Shown piece after piece: positions 63,101-64,000 of a stretch of 64,000 nucleotides of DNA. Each line of letters starts with the position of its first letter. Position 1 is the first letter of the stretch. The DNA comes from Ecdyonurus torrentis (Eukaryota > Arthropoda > Insecta > Ephemeroptera > Heptageniidae). The position numbers and the translations under genes were made by a program. Location of the stretch: positions 23,880,662 through 23,944,661 of the forward strand of contig OX439134.1 of NCBI GenBank assembly GCA_949318235.1, read 5' to 3'. A model generated the notes under the pieces. That model ran no database searches. It was not told where the DNA came from and worked only from the letters and a program-made list of their open reading frames with translations.

Positions 63101-64000
63101 AAACTAATAATGCTACAGACTTGCGGTTTGAACTGAATTGTATCACTTTGAATTGTGTTATGAAAAATTTATTACATTTTAGTCGCAAAAAATAAAACTT
63201 TCTCAGTTTTTGAGAATTTTAGTGTTTTCTTATCGAAGTCTATAGCATTGTAGCCATATGAAGACAAAAAAAAGGTTGTAACTCGAGTTCTAATTGAGAT
63301 AAAAAGTTGCATTATTGAAATAAATTGATGCAAAACGCTCTATAGTACTAAATTCACCTCTAGAAACAAAATTGAGAAAAATAATTTTTCCAAAAAAATT
63401 GTGTTTTTCAGATTCTGAAAACGAATTATGATGATATCTCAGAAACTAATAATGCTACTGACTTGCGATTTGAACTGAAATGTATCACTTTGAATTGTGT
63501 TATGAAAAGTTTATTACACTTTAGTGGCAAAAAATAAAACTTTCTCAGTTTTTGAGAATTTTAGTGTTTTCTTATCGAAGTCTATAGCATTGTAGCCATA
63601 TGAAGAAAAAAAAAAGTTTGTAACTCGAGTTCTAATTGTTATAGAAAGTTGCGGTTTTGAAATAATTTGATACAAAACGCTCTATAGTACTAAATTCACC
63701 TCTAGAAACAAAATTGAGAAAAATAATTTTTCAAAAAAAAAAAATGTTCTTAAGATTCTGAAAACGATTTTTGATGATGTCTCAGAAACTAATAATGCTA
63801 CAAACTCGTGGTTTGAACTAAAATGTATCACTTTGAATTGTGTTATGAAAAGTTTATTACACTTAAGTCGCAAAAAATAAAAAATTTTCAGTTTTTGAGA
63901 ATTTTAGTGTTTTCTTATCGAAGTCTATAGCATTGTAGCCATATGAAGAAAAAAAAAGTTTGTAACTCGAGTTCTAATTGAGATAGAAAGTTGCGGTTTT
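60200..64000. repeat. More diverged satellite monomers at the right end
   Basis: Variants not seen elsewhere in the window cluster here: GCTACTGACTTGCGATTTG (near 60.38, 60.72 and 63.46 kb), GAATTATGATG, TTGATACAAAAC, ATTGTTATAG and AACTCGTGG (63.80 kb). A local dimer duplication of 685 bp lies within (about 61135-61819 and 61820-62504, sharing CAGTTTTTTAAAATT and AACTCAAGTT). Higher divergence is common towards the edge of an array. Confidence 0.7.

Larger units (their letters stand above)
26674..64000. repeat. Right satellite DNA array, continuing the same ~342-bp family
   Basis: About 109 further monomers of the same family and orientation, starting at the exact point where the left array was cut. 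The dimeric alternation is mostly kept but is broken where two monomers of one type adjoin (for example around 28.46 kb) or where a monomer changes type midway (around 34.87 and 55.72 kb). New variants appear here, such as CAAATTGCTC and ACAAACTTGTGG. No gene, second transposon or unrelated insert is visible to the end of the window. Confidence 0.96.

Noticed and set aside
26674..64000. A second transposon or host gene hidden in the right array
   Set aside because: Reading through the stretch, every segment could be matched to satellite monomers; only point variants, A-run changes and class switches were found.

Overview
The window is eukaryotic heterochromatin, most likely from an arthropod and probably an insect. 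It is an AT-rich satellite DNA array interrupted by one LTR retrotransposon. No host protein gene, tRNA, rRNA or CRISPR array is visible. The insect assignment is an inference from the retroelement's lineage (Ty3/gypsy, errantivirus-like: no zinc knuckle in Gag, 4-bp target duplication, remnant of an envelope-like membrane anchor) and from the satellite's composition. I cannot name the species.

Layout. Bases 1-19782 (about 58 monomers) and 26674-64000 (about 109 monomers) are one head-to-tail satellite with a monomer of about 341-346 bp. Two monomer types mostly alternate, giving a dimeric higher-order repeat of about 685 bp. Larger blocks are stacked on this: a tetramer of about 1370 bp, a 7-mer of about 2391-2396 bp, a 14-mer of about 4793 bp and a 15-mer of 5127 bp. 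Several are direct tandem duplications so alike that they must be recent. Each monomer also appears to be an ancient head-to-tail duplication of two half-units (about 156 and 188 bp). Monomers near the right end (after about 60.2 kb) are more diverged.

Bases 19783-26669 are a 6887-bp LTR retrotransposon on the + strand. It has two 339-bp LTRs (one mismatch), an ATAG target duplication, a primer binding site, gag, pol in the -1 frame relative to gag, an envelope-like C-terminal relic and a polypurine tract. Satellite phase is kept across the insertion. Gag (386 aa) would form the capsid. Pol carries protease, reverse transcriptase, RNase H and a DD35E integrase with a GPY/F-type tail, all in one frame but interrupted by two in-frame stop codons (TAA at 23082, TAG at 25203). 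The gag-pol junction holds both an ATGA stop/start overlap and a canonical AAATTTT slippery heptamer followed by a short hairpin. Between pol and the polypurine tract are a 59-codon membrane-anchor relic and, further on, an AATAAA signal 18 nt before a run of 24 A, which looks like a captured mRNA 3' end.

The least ordinary points are the two stop codons in an otherwise intact and very young element, the two competing gag-pol coupling signals, the envelope relic with its poly(A) scar, and the nested recent amplification of the satellite. The many 60-67 aa ORFs in the array are by-products of repeat homogenisation.
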